Part shown: one piece after another, positions 53,748 to 62,044 of the stretch
Layout: each line of letters begins with the position of its first letter
Position numbering within the stretch: the first letter of the stretch is position 1
Source: Falsiroseomonas sp046052145
Lineage (GTDB): Bacteria; Pseudomonadota; Alphaproteobacteria; Acetobacterales; Acetobacteraceae
NCBI GenBank assembly: GCA_046052145.1
Contig: JBJOMW010000001.1
Location: 310,001 to 374,000 of the forward strand
Reading direction: 5' to 3'
DNA length: 64,000 nt
Translations under genes and position numbers: made by a program
Notes under the pieces: generated by a model
Databases searched by the model: none
Seen by the model: only the letters and a program-made list of their open reading frames with translations
Told to the model about the DNA's origin: nothing

Positions 53748-54136
53748 CGATTGGCGAGGCTGCCGCGCGCTCTGGCGTCTCGGCGAAGATGATCCGCCAT
53801 TATGAGGCGATCGGTCTGATCGAGGCAGAGCGCCGCGCCAATGGCTATCGCAGCTACCGCCCGCAGGATGTCGCGGTGCTGCGCTTCATCCGCCATGCGC
53901 GCGACCTGGCCTTCCCGCTCGAGGATATCCGCAAGCTGCTGGCGCTGTGGCGCGACCGCTCCCGCGCCTCGGCCGAGGTTAAGCGCCTGGCGCTGGCGCA
54001 TGTGGAGGCGCTGGAAGCGAAGGCGGCCGCGATGAGCGCGGTGGCCGGCAGCCTGCGGCATTTGGCGAGCCATTGTGCGGGCGACGCACGGCCGGATTGC
54101 CCGATCCTGGCGGAACTGGAAGGAACGACGGCGTGA
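53744..54136 (+). CDS. cueR: Cu(I)-responsive transcriptional regulator CueR (MerR family)
   Basis: 130-residue MerR-family activator. The winged HTH 'MTIGEAAARSGVSAKMIRHY' is followed by 'YRSYRPQDVAVLRFI', a dimerisation helix and a C-terminal metal-binding loop with C111 and C119, seven residues apart ('CAGDARPDC'), the CueR pattern for Cu(I), Ag(I) and Au(I). It overlaps copA by four bases and copZ by four (GTGA). It most likely activates the 51260 promoter and so its own operon. Confidence 0.93.
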
Positions 54137-54330
54137 CGGTGGAACTCAAGGTCGCGGGCATGACCTGCGGACATTGCGCGAAGGCGGTCACCGCCGCGAT
54201 CCAGGCGAAGGACCCGGCCGCGAAGGTCGAGGTGATGCTGGCCGAAGGGCTGGTGCGCGCCGAGACGCGCCTGCCCCGCGCGGAGGTCGCCGCCGCGATC
54301 GCCGAAGAAGGCTATCAGGTCGCCGCCTGA
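54133..54330 (+). CDS. copZ: Copper chaperone CopZ-like heavy-metal-associated domain protein
   Basis: 65-residue ferredoxin-like HMA domain with 'GMTCGHCAKAV'; C12 and C15 bind Cu(I). The fold is complete (beta-alpha-beta-beta-alpha-beta, ending 'GYQVAA'). It probably delivers copper to CopA or CueR. GTG 54133 overlaps the cueR stop. Gene order copA-cueR-copZ with two overlaps makes a compact operon. Confidence 0.93.
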   Translation: MTVELKVAGMTCGHCAKAVTAAIQAKDPAAKVEVMLAEGLVRAETRLPRAEVAAAIAEEGYQVAA

Positions 54331-54413
54331 CGCGGCCGCGCGCCCCTTCGTGATGCATGCGCCGCGCCGCGGCGTGGCAGGGGTGCGGCGCGGTCAGGCA
54401 AGGCGGGCGGCGG

Positions 54414-55994
54414 ATGGATCACTGGTGGCGCGGCGCGGTGATCTACCAGCTCTATCCGCGCTCCTTCGCGGATTCGAATGGCGATGGCATCGGCGACCTG
54501 CGCGGCATCGCGTCGAAGCTGGATTACATTGCCAGCCTCGGCGTGGATGCGGTCTGGCTCTGCCCGATCTATGCCTCGCCCGGCGCCGATGGCGGCTATG
54601 ACGTCGCCGATCACACCGCCGTCGCGCCGGAGTATGGCACGCTCGACGACCTCGATGCGCTGATCGCGGCGTGCCATGCGCGGGGGCTGCGCGTGCTGCT
54701 CGACCTAGTGCTGGCGCATACGAGCGAGGCGCATCCCTGGTTTCAGGCCGCGCGCGCGTCGCGCCAAGGGCCGCTCGCGGATCGCTATGTCTTCGCCGAT
54801 CCGCGCGCGGATGGGACGCCGCCGAATAATTGGCTGTCGGTCTTCGGCGGCCCGGCTTGGCGCTGGGAAGCGCGGCGGCGGCAATACGCGCTGCACCATT
54901 TCCTGCCTGCGCAGCCGGCGCTGAACCTGGCGGACCCCGCGACGATGGACGCCATGGCCGGCGTGATGCGCGTCTGGCTCGATCGCGGCGTGGACGGGTT
55001 TCGCGTGGATGCGCTCGACTTCGTCGCGCATGACCCGCTGCTGCGCTCCAACCCGGCTGCGATGTTGGCCGATGTTCCGGCGAAGCCGTTCGGCATGCAG
55101 CTGCATCGGCACGACATGATGGGCGAGGGCACGGATGCGATCCTCGCCCGGCTGCGCGCCGAGACGGAGGCCTATGGGGATCGCGCCCTGCTCGGCGAAT
55201 TCTCCTCCCAGCCCGGCGCTTTTTCCCGGGTTGCGCGCGCCACAGGGCCGGGGCGGCTGCATATGGGATATACGCTGGCCCCGCTTCGCGGTGCCTTCGG
55301 CTACGCTGAGGCGCGCGCCCTGGTGGAGGCGGCGGCGCTTCCGGAAGGCTGGCTCTGCTGGTCCTTCTCCAACCACGACGTGGTGCGCGTCGCGACCCGC
55401 TGGGCGCCCGGCGGCGTGCCGGATCTGCGTGCGACGAAGCTTCTGCTCGCGCTGCTGCTGACGCTGCGCGGCAGCGCCTGTCTGTATCAGGGCGAGGAGC
55501 TTGGCCTGCCCGAGGCCGACCTGCCCTTCGCGGCGCTGCGCGATCCCGTCGGCCGCGCCTTCTGGCCGGATATCGCGGGCCGCGACGGCGCGCGCACGCC
55601 GATGCCCTGGACCCAGGGCGCGCCCCATGCCGGCTTCACCACGGGCGCGCCCTGGCTGCCGGTGCCCGATGCGCATCGCGCGCTGGCCGTGGATGTGCAG
55701 GCGGCCGACCCCGGCAGCGTCCTGCACTTCGCCCGCGCGATGCTGCGCGCCCGCCGCGCGACCCCGGCGCTGCGCGATGGCGAACTGGTGCCGCTCGACC
55801 TGCCGGCGCCGTTGCTGGGCTTCGACCGCGTGCGCGGGGCTGCGCGGCTGCGCTGCGTGTTCAACCTCTCGGCCGCAGCGGCAGCGGTGCCGCTGGCGCT
55901 GGCGAAAGGCACGCGCGCCCTTCCGCAGGCGCCCGTGCCGGGCGTACCGGAGGTACTGGCGCCCTGGGGCGTGGGAATCGGGACCCTGGGTTGA
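54414..55994 (+). CDS. Alpha-glucosidase (GH13)
   Basis: Retaining alpha-amylase family enzyme, 526 residues, probably an oligo-1,6- or alpha-1,4-glucosidase in the cytoplasm. Region I 'LDLVLAHTSEAHPWF', nucleophile D199 in 'DGFRVDALDF', acid/base E262 in 'ALLGEFSS', and H321-D322 in 'FSNHDVVR' are all in place. The start 'DHWWRGAVIYQLYPRSF' is typical. A short C-terminal beta domain follows. ATG 54414 is after AAGGCGGGCGGCGG. No transporter is adjacent. Confidence 0.9.
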   Translation: MDHWWRGAVIYQLYPRSFADSNGDGIGDLRGIASKLDYIASLGVDAVWLCPIYASPGADGGYDVADHTAVAPEYGTLDDLDALIAACHARGLRVLLDLVLAHTSEAHPWFQAARASRQGPLADRYVFADPRADGTPPNNWLSVFGGPAWRWEARRRQYALHHFLPAQPALNLADPATMDAMAGVMRVWLDRGVDGFRVDALDFVAHDPLLRSNPAAMLADVPAKPFGMQLHRHDMMGEGTDAILARLRAETEAYGDRALLGEFSSQPGAFSRVARATGPGRLHMGYTLAPLRGAFGYAEARALVEAAALPEGWLCWSFSNHDVVRVATRWAPGGVPDLRATKLLLALLLTLRGSACLYQGEELGLPEADLPFAALRDPVGRAFWPDIAGRDGARTPMPWTQGAPHAGFTTGAPWLPVPDAHRALAVDVQAADPGSVLHFARAMLRARRATPALRDGELVPLDLPAPLLGFDRVRGAARLRCVFNLSAAAAAVPLALAKGTRALPQAPVPGVPEVLAPWGVGIGTLG

Positions 55995-56054
55995 CGCCGT
56001 GCGCCGCTCGGCGTTTCAAGCGCCGGCCATTTCCCCCCGCCCGGAGCGAGACGC

Positions 56055-56762
56055 ATGAACCCCGCCACCAAGGCCGCCCTGATGGGCGTGACCACCGCGA
56101 CCCTGACCACCGTGCTGCTGAAGAAGGGCGTGCGCTTCGCCTACGTCAACGGCGCGCGCCCCATCGTTCCGGGCAACTTCACCCGCATCGTCGGGCCGGC
56201 CTTCACGCTGCGCTTCACCCCGACGCGCGAGGACCTCGCGACGGTCGACAGCTGGGCCTCCCCCCGCTCCACCCGCGCGGCGATCGAGGACATGCCGGAA
56301 GGCTGTGTCGCCATCGCCGATGCGATGGGGCTCACCACCGCCGGCATCTTTGGCGACATCCTCTGCGCGCGCATGGCGGTGAAGGGCGTCGCCGGCCTCG
56401 TCACCGACGGCATGGTGCGTGACGGCCAGGGCGTGATCGGCACCGGCCTGCCGGTGTTCTGCCAGGGCTATGTCGCCCCGGCCTCGGTCGCCGCGCTGAA
56501 CTTCGTCGGCTGGCAGGAGACGATCGGTTGCGGCGGCGTGACGGTGGTGCCGGGCGACATCGTGGTCGCCGATGGCGACGGCGCGGTGGTGATCCCCGCC
56601 GCCATGCTGGACGCGGTGACCGAAGCCGCGGTGGAGCAGGAGCGCCTGGAAGGCTGGATCATGCAGGAAGTCGGCAAGGGCCTCGCTTTGCCCGGCCTCT
56701 ATCCCGCGAATGCCGAAACCAAGGCCCGCTACGAGGCCGACAAGGCCGCCGGGCGGATCTGA
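56055..56762 (+). CDS. RraA family protein (possible 4-hydroxy-4-methyl-2-oxoglutarate aldolase)
   Basis: 235 residues, RraA/HMG aldolase fold. The active-site block is 'FGDILCARMAVKGVAGLVTD' then 'GMVRDGQG', with the arginine and aspartate that bind pyruvate enolate and divalent metal. 'VTVVPGDIVVADGDGAVVIP' follows. Related enzymes cleave 2-oxo acids with a metal; true RraA binds RNase E. Which role applies is unclear. A single gene; start ATG 56055 has GGAGCGAGACGC upstream. Confidence 0.87.
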   Translation: MNPATKAALMGVTTATLTTVLLKKGVRFAYVNGARPIVPGNFTRIVGPAFTLRFTPTREDLATVDSWASPRSTRAAIEDMPEGCVAIADAMGLTTAGIFGDILCARMAVKGVAGLVTDGMVRDGQGVIGTGLPVFCQGYVAPASVAALNFVGWQETIGCGGVTVVPGDIVVADGDGAVVIPAAMLDAVTEAAVEQERLEGWIMQEVGKGLALPGLYPANAETKARYEADKAAGRI

Positions 56763-57124
56763 TCGCGGCCTGGCCGCGGCGACACCGCCTGCAGCCACGC
56801 AGCTTTCCCTGGGCATCGGCCCCCTGGTGCCCTTCCGCGGCTTTGCCGCGGAAGGCGGCGCTGTCCGCGCAGGATTGGCACCCTCCCGGGGCCCCCGCGA
56901 AGACGCGCAGCGGCTTCGTGGGGAATAAAAAAACCCCGGCGCCGCGAGGCGCCGGGGCAAGTATGGTCCGCACACCATGTGCGAAACCGCCGGGAGAAAA
57001 CGTCGAGGCATCGCCTGGACGGAAGACACCCTGGCCCATCACGGCTCACCGCGCCGTGACCCGAAGGTGAAGCCTGGGAGAGCCATTGCCCCCAGGCTTC
57101 GGTCGGGCCCAGGCTCGATCCGCC
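56763..57124. other. 362-bp gene-free region rich in hairpins
   Basis: No convincing gene on either strand. CCTTCCGCGGC-TTT-GCCGCGGAAGG (56831-56855) is a perfect 11-bp stem; GAAGCCTGGG (57069-57078) pairs with CCCAGGCTTC (57091-57100). The 56927-56957 terminator also lies here. The stretch is flanked by convergent stops, so it may hold only 3'-end signals. Confidence 0.5.
56927..56957 (-). terminator. Rho-independent terminator of the FAD oxidoreductase gene
   Basis: On the minus strand the stem CCCCGGCGCC/GGCGCCGGGG (56934-56957) with loop TCGC is followed by seven T's (56927-56933). It lies about 170 bases after the stop at 57125. On the plus strand it would have A's before the stem, so it serves the minus gene. 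Confidence 0.82.
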
Positions 57125-58573
57125 TTACGCTGGTGCGGCGGCGCTCTCCCGCAGCAGCGCGCCCTGCCGGCGCAGCCCGGCCTGCAATTCGGCCACATCG
57201 ACATCCCGCAGCGTGACGCCGCGATCGGCGGCGATTGCCGCCGCGACGCCGGCCGCCTGGCCGGTCAGCCAGCACTGGGGAATCTCGCGCAGGAAGGAGT
57301 GGCTCGTCGCATCGCAGGCGAGATGCCGCCCCGGCGCCAGCAGCCCTTCCAGCACCGCCGGCACGATCGCGCCATAGGGCACGCTGACCGGCGCGAATTT
57401 CGGCGAGAGGCTCGGCGAGACGCCGATCTCGTCGGGCGCGATCCGCCCATCCCACCAATCGCGCGTCACCGGTGTGACGCCGCCCAATCGCCGCGCATGC
57501 CGCACGCCGAGCTGCGGCGCCGACAGCATCGGGAAGGCCCGTTCGAAGCCGGGGCATTCCGCGCGGTAGCGATCGAGGTGGCGGAACATCAGCCGATGGC
57601 TGGTGACCTCCACCTCCGTCAGATCATCCACCATCACCGCGGAATAGCCCGCCAGCCGCGGGCCCATGAACAGCGCCACATCGTCGCGCCAGCTGGCGAA
57701 GGCCTTGTCGAAGAAGCCGACGGCCTCCTTCCCGCGCGCCATGAAGTCCGAAAATTCCTCCGGCTTCTCAGCGCGCCAGGCGAGGTAGCGCGGCATGTCC
57801 ACGCCGCCGAAGGTCCAGGAGGTGTTCATGCAGTGATGGATGTCGCGCTCATCCACATCCTCGGCGAAGGCAGCACCCGCGCGGGCATAGAGGTCGCCAT
57901 CGCCCGTCGCGTCCACCGTGACCTTCGCCAGCACCGCGCGGCGGCCCTGCTTGCTTTCGAAGATCGCGCCGCGAACCGTGCTGCCGTCCGTCACCGGCTC
58001 CGCGCCCCAGGCGTGGAAGATCAGCTCCACCCCGGCCTCGATCGCCATCTCGAGGCTCGCGGCCTTCAGATGTTCGGGGCAGACGGTCGGCGAATGGGTG
58101 ACGATGCCGTGGAAGGCCGCGGTGCGCAGCGCCCACCAGGCGGCGGTGGCGGCATCGCGGGTGCCCCAGGCTTCGCGGGGCGGGCCAGCGACGACATCGC
58201 GCGGCAGGCGGTCCAGAAGTTCCTCCGCGAGGCCCCGGATCAGCAGCGCGCCGTCCCAGCCCGTCATGCGGTCGATCCAGACGACGAGGCCGCCGGTGGA
58301 CAGGCCGCCCAGGTGATTGTGCCGCTCCAGCAGGATCACCCGCGCGCCTTGCCGTGCGGCCGCGACGGCGGCGGCCCAGCCGGCGGGCCCGCCGCCCACC
58401 ACCAGCACGTCGCATTCGGCATGCACCGGGATCTGGCGCGCGGCCTCCGTCACGGTGCGGCCCGTCGGCGCCCGGCGGCGCGCGGGGTTGCGGGGGGCGA
58501 AGACCTCGGAGCGGAAGAACAGCCGCCCGCCCTCGGTGCTGCCGCCCTGGTTGCTGTCCTGGTTGCCGTCCAT
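57125..58573 (-). CDS. FAD-dependent oxidoreductase
   Basis: 482 residues of the FAD_oxidored type. The dinucleotide-binding loop is 'VLVVGGGPAGWAAAVAAARQ' (57-76), with 'VILLERHNHLGGLSTGG' after it. 'TVDATGDGDLYARAGAAF' is the second nucleotide region, and C-terminal 'QCWLTGQAAGVAAAIAADRG' is typical. An ATG at 58573 begins 'MDGNQDSNQG', before a poorly conserved leader. Reaction is unknown; members reduce or oxidise diverse small molecules. It is divergent from the OYE-like gene. Confidence 0.87.
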   Translation of the reverse strand: MDGNQDSNQGGSTEGGRLFFRSEVFAPRNPARRRAPTGRTVTEAARQIPVHAECDVLVVGGGPAGWAAAVAAARQGARVILLERHNHLGGLSTGGLVVWIDRMTGWDGALLIRGLAEELLDRLPRDVVAGPPREAWGTRDAATAAWWALRTAAFHGIVTHSPTVCPEHLKAASLEMAIEAGVELIFHAWGAEPVTDGSTVRGAIFESKQGRRAVLAKVTVDATGDGDLYARAGAAFAEDVDERDIHHCMNTSWTFGGVDMPRYLAWRAEKPEEFSDFMARGKEAVGFFDKAFASWRDDVALFMGPRLAGYSAVMVDDLTEVEVTSHRLMFRHLDRYRAECPGFERAFPMLSAPQLGVRHARRLGGVTPVTRDWWDGRIAPDEIGVSPSLSPKFAPVSVPYGAIVPAVLEGLLAPGRHLACDATSHSFLREIPQCWLTGQAAGVAAAIAADRGVTLRDVDVAELQAGLRRQGALLRESAAAPA

Positions 58574-58769
58574 GCGCCGATCATGGACCGGTCCGGGCCG
58601 GCCGCCCATCGCCCTTTCGGCGCCTTCCCGCGGCGGGTCGGGAAATCTAAGGTGGCCCAGCCATGCGAAACCTGCCGCAGGATTGCGAGCGTGCCAGGCG
58701 CGCCCGCCCGCCCGCGGTCGGCTGCTGCTGAAGCGGCCCTCGCCGCCCGACCCCCGTCCGGAGTTCCCG

Positions 58770-59897
58770 ATGCCCGACCTGTTCGACCCGCTGGCGCTGC
58801 GCGGCGTGACCTTGGCCAACCGCATCGGCGTGTCGCCCATGTGCATGTATTGCGCCGACGATGATGGAAAGCCGACCGACTGGCACCTGGCGCATCTGCT
58901 GCAGCGCGCCATCGGCGGGCCCGGGATGGTGATGGTGGAGGCGACCGCCGTCTCGCCGGATGGCCGCATCACCCCGGGCGATCTCGGCCTGTGGGAGGAC
59001 GGGCAGCTGGCCGGCCATGCAAGGCTGGCCGCAGCGATCGCCCATGCCGGCGCCGTGCCGGCCATCCAGATCGCCCATGCCGGCCGCAAGGGCAGCCGGG
59101 CGCCGGCCTGGGCCGATGCGCCGGCGACGCCGGGGTGGGAGATCCTCTCCGCTTCCGACCTGGCGATGCCCTCCCCCGCCGGCAATTTCGCCGCGCCGCG
59201 CGCGATGACCGGAGAGGAGGTGGCGGCGCTGCCCGGCCTCTTTGCCGCCTGCGCCCGCCGCGCGGTCGCGGCCGGCTACAAGCTGATCGAGCTGCATGGC
59301 GCGCATGGCTACCTGCTGCACCAGTTCCTCTCCCCGCTCAGCAACCGCCGCAACGACCGCTGGGGCGGCGATTTCGAGGGCCGCACCCGTCTCGTGCTCG
59401 AGGTGGTGCAGGCGGTCCGCGCCGCGATCCCGGACACGCTGCCGCTGGCGCTCCGCGTCTCCCACACCGATTGGATCGAGGGCGGCTGGACGACGGAGGA
59501 GACGGTGGAGCTCGCTCGCCGCGCCAAGGCCGCGGGGGTGGACCTTGTGGATGTGTCCTCGGGTGGGATGGACCCGACGCGCCAGCGCATCCCCATCGGG
59601 CCGGGCTACCAGGTCCCTGGTGCGGTGGCGGTGCGACAGGGCGCCGGCGTGGCGGTGGCGGCCGTCGGCCTGATCACCGAGCCCGAACAGGCCCAGGCGG
59701 TGGTGGCCGAGGGCCAGGCGGATCTGGTGCTGCTGGCGCGCGCCGTGCTGCGCGACCCCTATTGGCCGATCCGGGCGGCGGTGGCGCTTGGCCGGCCGGA
59801 TGCGGTGAAGGCCCCGCCACAATATGACCGGGGATGGAATGGGATCGGCAAGTTTGGAATGCGCTTCGCGACTGGGGAGCCCCAGCCGAAGCTGTAA
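58770..59897 (+). CDS. NADH:flavin oxidoreductase (Old Yellow Enzyme, YqjM-like)
   Basis: FMN enzyme that reduces activated C=C bonds with NAD(P)H, 375 residues. The (beta/alpha)8 barrel shows 'NRIGVSPMCMYCADDDGKPT' (FMN cysteine of the YqjM group), 'QIAHAGRKGS', 'AGYKLIELHGAHGYLLHQFL' with the His pair, and 'SPLSNRRNDRWGGDFEGR'. The phosphate-binding end 'VGLITEPEQAQ' and 'ARAVLRDPYWPIRAA' is intact. ATG 58770 follows CGGAGTTCCCG. Its 3' end is 228 bases before dnaN. Confidence 0.93.
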   Translation: MPDLFDPLALRGVTLANRIGVSPMCMYCADDDGKPTDWHLAHLLQRAIGGPGMVMVEATAVSPDGRITPGDLGLWEDGQLAGHARLAAAIAHAGAVPAIQIAHAGRKGSRAPAWADAPATPGWEILSASDLAMPSPAGNFAAPRAMTGEEVAALPGLFAACARRAVAAGYKLIELHGAHGYLLHQFLSPLSNRRNDRWGGDFEGRTRLVLEVVQAVRAAIPDTLPLALRVSHTDWIEGGWTTEETVELARRAKAAGVDLVDVSSGGMDPTRQRIPIGPGYQVPGAVAVRQGAGVAVAAVGLITEPEQAQAVVAEGQADLVLLARAVLRDPYWPIRAAVALGRPDAVKAPPQYDRGWNGIGKFGMRFATGEPQPKL

Positions 59898-60125
59898 GGG
59901 GCCGCCCACCCTCTCGCTCGGGGCCGATGCGGTGTCCCCGGGCGGCTCGGGCGCAGCGGGCGGCGGAAACCGGTCACGGTCAGCCTTCAACTCGGTCCCC
60001 CGCGCTGGTAAGGTGCCGCGCCCGCCGGCAAGCGGGCGTGGGAGCCAACCGGCGGCGCCCCGGCAGGCGGCAGGGCGATGCGCCCCGCGGCCCCGGCGCC
60101 GCCCGACGTCGGGACATCGGGTGCC

Positions 60126-61253
60126 ATGAAGTTCTCCGTGGACAGGGCGGTTCTGCTCAAGGCGCTCGCGCATGTGCAGAGCGTGGTGGAACGCCGCAAC
60201 ACCATCCCGATCCTGGCCAATGTCATGCTGGAAGCGCGCGAAAGCGGGCTGAAGCTGACCGCGACCGATATGGAGATCGCGGTGGTCGAGGAAGTGCCCG
60301 GCGTCACCGTGACGCGCCAGGGCACCACCACCGCGCCGGCGGCGACGCTGTACGAGATTGTCCGCAAGCTGCCCGAGACGGCGAAGGTCGAGCTCGACCA
60401 TCCCGGCGGCGATGCGCAGCTGACGCTGCGCGCGGGGCGCTTCGACGCGAAGCTCGCCGTGCTGCCGAAGGACGACTTCCCCTCCATGACGGAGGGCAAG
60501 CTGCCGCACAAATTCGCACTCCCCGCCGGGCAGTTGCGGGAGCTGATCGACCGCACGCGCTTCGCCATCAGCACGGAGGAGACGCGCTACTACCTGAACG
60601 GCATCTACCTGCACGCGACGGAAGCGGGTGGGGCGAAGGTGCTGCGCGCGGTCGCGACCGACGGCCATCGCCTGGCGCGCGTGGAAGAACCGCTGCCCGA
60701 TGGCGCCTCCGGCATGCCGGGCGTGATCATTCCCCGCAAGACGGTGAATGAGCTGCGCAAGCTGGCGGAGGAAGTGCAGGACGAGATCCAGGTCGCGCTG
60801 TCCGACACCAAGATCCGCTTCACGCTCGGGCCGGTGCAGCTAACGTCGAAGCTGATCGACGGCACCTTCCCGGAGTATGAGCGCGTGATCCCGCGCGGCA
60901 ACGACAAGGTGCTGCGCGTGGCGAAGAAGGATTTCGCCGAAGCCGTTGCGCGCGTCGCGGGCATCAGCAGCGAACGCTCGCGGCCGGTGAAGCTCAGCGT
61001 GGACCGCAACCACCTTCTGCTGAGTGCCGCGAGCGCGGAGCTCGGCCAGGCGCAGGAAGCGCTGGAAGGCGATCAGGTCAGCTATGATTCGAGCCCGATC
61101 GAGATCGGCTTCCAGGCGCGCTACCTGAACGACATCACCGACCAGATCGTCGAGCAGGTGGAGTTCCGCTTCGCCGATGGATCGGCGCCGACCATCGTCA
61201 CCGACAGCGCGAAGCCCGAGGCGCTGTATGTGCTGATGCCGATGCGCGTCTGA
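60126..61253 (+). CDS. dnaN: DNA polymerase III beta sliding clamp
   Basis: Replication processivity clamp, 375 residues, three repeated domains. 'MKFSVDRAVLLKALAHVQSV' and 'VERRNTIPILANVMLEA' open domain 1; 'RYYLNGIYLHATEAGG' and 'VATDGHRLARVEEPLP' mark domain 2; it ends 'ALYVLMPMRV', the conserved C-terminal clamp tail. Start is ATG 60126. dnaA is not upstream here; an OYE gene is. A terminator follows the stop. Confidence 0.98.
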   Translation: MKFSVDRAVLLKALAHVQSVVERRNTIPILANVMLEARESGLKLTATDMEIAVVEEVPGVTVTRQGTTTAPAATLYEIVRKLPETAKVELDHPGGDAQLTLRAGRFDAKLAVLPKDDFPSMTEGKLPHKFALPAGQLRELIDRTRFAISTEETRYYLNGIYLHATEAGGAKVLRAVATDGHRLARVEEPLPDGASGMPGVIIPRKTVNELRKLAEEVQDEIQVALSDTKIRFTLGPVQLTSKLIDGTFPEYERVIPRGNDKVLRVAKKDFAEAVARVAGISSERSRPVKLSVDRNHLLLSAASAELGQAQEALEGDQVSYDSSPIEIGFQARYLNDITDQIVEQVEFRFADGSAPTIVTDSAKPEALYVLMPMRV

Positions 61254-61280
61254 TCCGGCGCGCGATCTGCCGATGCGACA

Positions 61281-61313
61281 GGGGGCGGCCGCCCGGCGGC
61301 GCGCCCCCTTTTT
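61281..61313 (+). terminator. Rho-independent terminator after dnaN
   Basis: GGGGGCG (61281-61287) pairs with CGCCCCC (61302-61308) enclosing an inner GC stem, then TTTTT (61309-61313). It lies between dnaN and the FitA/VapC pair, so recF is probably not read from the dnaN promoter alone. Confidence 0.85.
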
Positions 61314-61367
61314 CGTGGCTGCGCGCCGCGCCGGCGCCTTGACGTTCCGCCTTCGTTCGCCCACTTT

Positions 61368-61382
61368 GCTATCACTGATAGC
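61368..61382. promoter_or_regulatory. Palindromic operator of the FitA/VapC pair
   Basis: GCTATC-ACT-GATAGC is a perfect 6-bp dyad with a three-base centre, 18 bases before the antitoxin ATG. A TTGACG at 61339-61344 could be a -35 box, though no clean -10 is seen. Antitoxins of this family bind such palindromes to repress their own operon. Confidence 0.65.
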
Positions 61383-61400
61383 AACGGAGGCGGAAGGGCC

Positions 61401-61637
61401 ATGGCCCAGCTCCTGGTGCGCAATGTGGATGAGGAGACGGTGGCCTGGCTGAAGGCCCGCGCCGCCGCGCATGGCCGCTCTGTCGAGGCGGAACATCGGG
61501 ACATCCTGCGGCAGGCCCGCACGGCTGGGGCGCCTGAGACATTCTGGGAGCGCGCGGCGGAGCTCCGTCGGCGACTGGCCGGCCGCAACATCACCCCGTC
61601 CGAGGTCTTGCTGCGCGAAGTGCGCGATGAGCGATGA
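61401..61637 (+). CDS. FitA-like ribbon-helix-helix antitoxin
   Basis: 78 residues. The N-terminus 'AQLLVRNVDEETVAWLKARA' has the Arc/FitA-type RHH DNA-binding strand and helices; 'SVEAEHRDILRQA' continues the second helix. The C-terminal part should wrap the VapC toxin. GGAGGCGGAAG is upstream of ATG 61401. Its stop overlaps the toxin start (ATGA at 61634-61637), so they are translated together. It probably binds the palindrome just upstream. Confidence 0.88.
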   Translation: MAQLLVRNVDEETVAWLKARAAAHGRSVEAEHRDILRQARTAGAPETFWERAAELRRRLAGRNITPSEVLLREVRDER

Positions 61638-62044
61638 GCGATGCCTGGGTCGTTGATGCCAGTGTCGTCGCGAAGTGGGTGCTGCCTGAGCCGGCCAGTG
61701 ATGTTGCGCTGAAGCTGCGTGGCCACCGGCTGGTTGCGCCGGAGTTCCTCGACATCGAGTGCGCCAGCATCCTCTGGAAGACCATGCGGCGCGACGAGAT
61801 CACAGCCGAGGAAGCCTTGGAGTTGCAGGCGGAACTGCGGGACGCGCCGGTTGAACGGCTGCCGAATGCCGCCTTGCTTCCCTTGGCCATGCTGGTGGCG
61901 ACAGAGGCGCAGCACTCGGTCTATGACTGCCTTTACGTCGCCGCAGCCGAACTGAGCGGTCTGCCGCTCATCACCGCCGACCGGCGCCTGGCCCGCCTCC
62001 GATGGCGCGATGTCAGGATCGTGCCCCTGGACGACCTTCCCTGA
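61634..62044 (+). CDS. vapC: VapC-type PIN-domain ribonuclease toxin
   Basis: 136-residue PIN nuclease. The acidic residues D8 ('WVVDASVVAKW'), E42 ('DIECASILWKT'), D98 ('SVYDCLYVAAAE') and D116 ('ITADRRLARL') form the Mg-dependent RNase site. It should cleave specific RNA (often tRNA) when not bound by the antitoxin. ATG 61634 overlaps the FitA stop. Its TGA at 62042-62044 overlaps a CTG that is in frame with recF, which links toxin and recF translation. Confidence 0.92.
   Translation: MSDAWVVDASVVAKWVLPEPASDVALKLRGHRLVAPEFLDIECASILWKTMRRDEITAEEALELQAELRDAPVERLPNAALLPLAMLVATEAQHSVYDCLYVAAAELSGLPLITADRRLARLRWRDVRIVPLDDLP

Noticed and set aside
59898..60125. Replication origin or cobalamin riboswitch upstream of dnaN.
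   Set aside because: No clear cluster of DnaA boxes or AT-rich unwinding region, no dnaA next door, and the GGTGCC..GGGAGCC text is just one long stem without the conserved B12 box.
61368..61382. A shared operator linking the VapC operator with the similar CTGATAGC near 9145.
   Set aside because: Only eight bases are common and the second site has a different dyad spacing; likely chance.
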